From positions 1-60,644 of the forward strand of contig JAGBBA010000033.1 of assembly GCA_017938695.1 (NCBI GenBank): a DNA stretch of 60,644 nt. Reading direction: 5' to 3'. A program made the position numbers and the translations under genes. The notes under the pieces are model-generated. The model worked only from the letters and a program-made list of their open reading frames with translations. It made no database searches and had not been told where the DNA came from. This document shows positions 60,136-60,644 of the stretch, piece by piece; the first letter of the stretch is position 1; every line of letters starts with the position of its first letter. This DNA is from Clostridia bacterium (lineage in GTDB: Bacteria; Bacillota; Clostridia; Christensenellales; Aristaeellaceae).

Positions 60136-60644
60136 ATGATGGCTGCACAGCTGCTTGATGGTAAGGTCATGTCGGACGCCCTGCGCGCAGAAATTGCGCA
60201 GAAGGTGGCCGCTTTGAAGGAAAAAGGTGTTACCCCCGGCCTGGCGGTGATCCTGGTGGGCGAGGACCCTGCCAGCCAGATCTACGTGCGCAACAAGGGT
60301 ATCGGCTGCGAGCAGACGGGCATGCACTCCGTCACCATCCGCATGCCGGAGGAAACCACCCAGCAGGAGCTGGAGGATCAGATCCGCGCCCTGAACGAAG
60401 ATCCGGCTATCCATGGCATTCTGGTGCAGCTGCCCCTGCCCAAGCACCTGGACGAAGCTGCCGCCCTGGCAGTGATCGTGCCGGAAAAGGACGTGGACGG
60501 CTTCCATGTGCAGAACGCCGGTAAGCTGCTAAACGGCCTGAACGGCGTGGTGGCCTGCACCCCCAAGGGTGCCCTGGAGATGATCCGCCGCACGGGCGTG
60601 AACCTCTCAGGTAAGGAGGCCGTGGTGGTGGGCCGCAGCAACAT
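60136..60644 (+). CDS. folD: Methylenetetrahydrofolate dehydrogenase/cyclohydrolase, N-terminal part
   Basis: First ~169 codons; the gene continues past the right edge. FolD interconverts methylene-, methenyl- and 10-formyl-THF. Visible are AAQLLDGKVMSDALRAEI, the catalytic Lys in IYVRNKGIGCEQ, HGILVQLPLPKHL, the conserved PEKDVDGFH and the start of the NAD(P)-binding domain (GKEAVVVGRSN). AAGGAGG precedes ATG 60136. It complements fhs in this window. Confidence 0.96.
   Translation, partial: MMAAQLLDGKVMSDALRAEIAQKVAALKEKGVTPGLAVILVGEDPASQIYVRNKGIGCEQTGMHSVTIRMPEETTQQELEDQIRALNEDPAIHGILVQLPLPKHLDEAAALAVIVPEKDVDGFHVQNAGKLLNGLNGVVACTPKGALEMIRRTGVNLSGKEAVVVGRSN

Overview
The window reads as chromosome from a monoderm Firmicute of class Clostridia, probably a gut member. 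The evidence is conserved gene neighbourhoods: rpmE-DUF1385-prmC-prfA-tsaC, prmA-rsmE-mtaB-HIT-rpsU, rplJ-rplL behind an L10 leader, Asp23-AmaP-nusB, and a T-box in front of aspS. A SipL-like SPOCS/LysM protein hints at sporulation genes. LL-diaminopimelate aminotransferase (dapL) next to dapF indicates the one-step aminotransferase route to meso-diaminopimelate. Coding DNA is GC-rich, which creates many long antisense shadow frames. No rRNA, tRNA or CRISPR array was seen.

Layout. 1-3039: maltodextrin locus (start of a sugar-binding protein, malQ, divergent LacI regulator). 3029-6237: decayed integrative element (TnpV fragment, 5'-truncated MobV relaxase, XRE regulator, frameshifted tyrosine integrase, 11-bp tandem repeats). 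6278-7122: rpsI-rplM. 7393-8529: secreted SH3 protein. 8551-12915: tsaC-prfA-prmC-DUF1385 and rpmE. 13276-16231: rho with a long Asn/Gln/Tyr-rich insert, and a Trm11-like methyltransferase. 16407-20828: rpsU, HIT, mtaB, rsmE, prmA. 20896-28266: small membrane proteins, a peptide-binding protein, lytic transglycosylase, coaE, TPM/LemA pair and TelA/XpaC pair. 28437-34827: SipL-like, GNAT, TraX-like, dapF, dapL, cysK. 35246-38934: heterodimeric ABC exporter. 39111-45006: envelope operon (VanW, SfsA, CHAP, CBS-type pyrophosphatase, acidic-tail protein). 45143-50954: two ECF sigma/anti-sigma loci flanking fhs. 51115-52050: rplL-rplJ. 52377-60644: SH3/PG-binding protein, aspS, Asp23, AmaP, nusB, TsaD-like paralogue, GNAT and the start of folD.

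The most unusual feature is a dispersed family of modular hairpin arrays. Seven loci carry strings of compact perfect hairpins (7-10 bp stems, mostly 3-nt loops), often preceded by a larger GC-rich hairpin and by an AATTCGGAATGCGG-type repeat tract. At six genes (rho, the peptide-binding protein, telA, an ABC exporter subunit, fhs, aspS) the last hairpin lies 0-9 nt from the stop codon. At all six the array has the same orientation relative to the gene. Copies differ by substitutions that keep the stems paired. None of these six genes has an ordinary U-tract terminator directly after its stop, so the arrays may act as 3'-end elements, be mobile repeats that target gene ends, or both.
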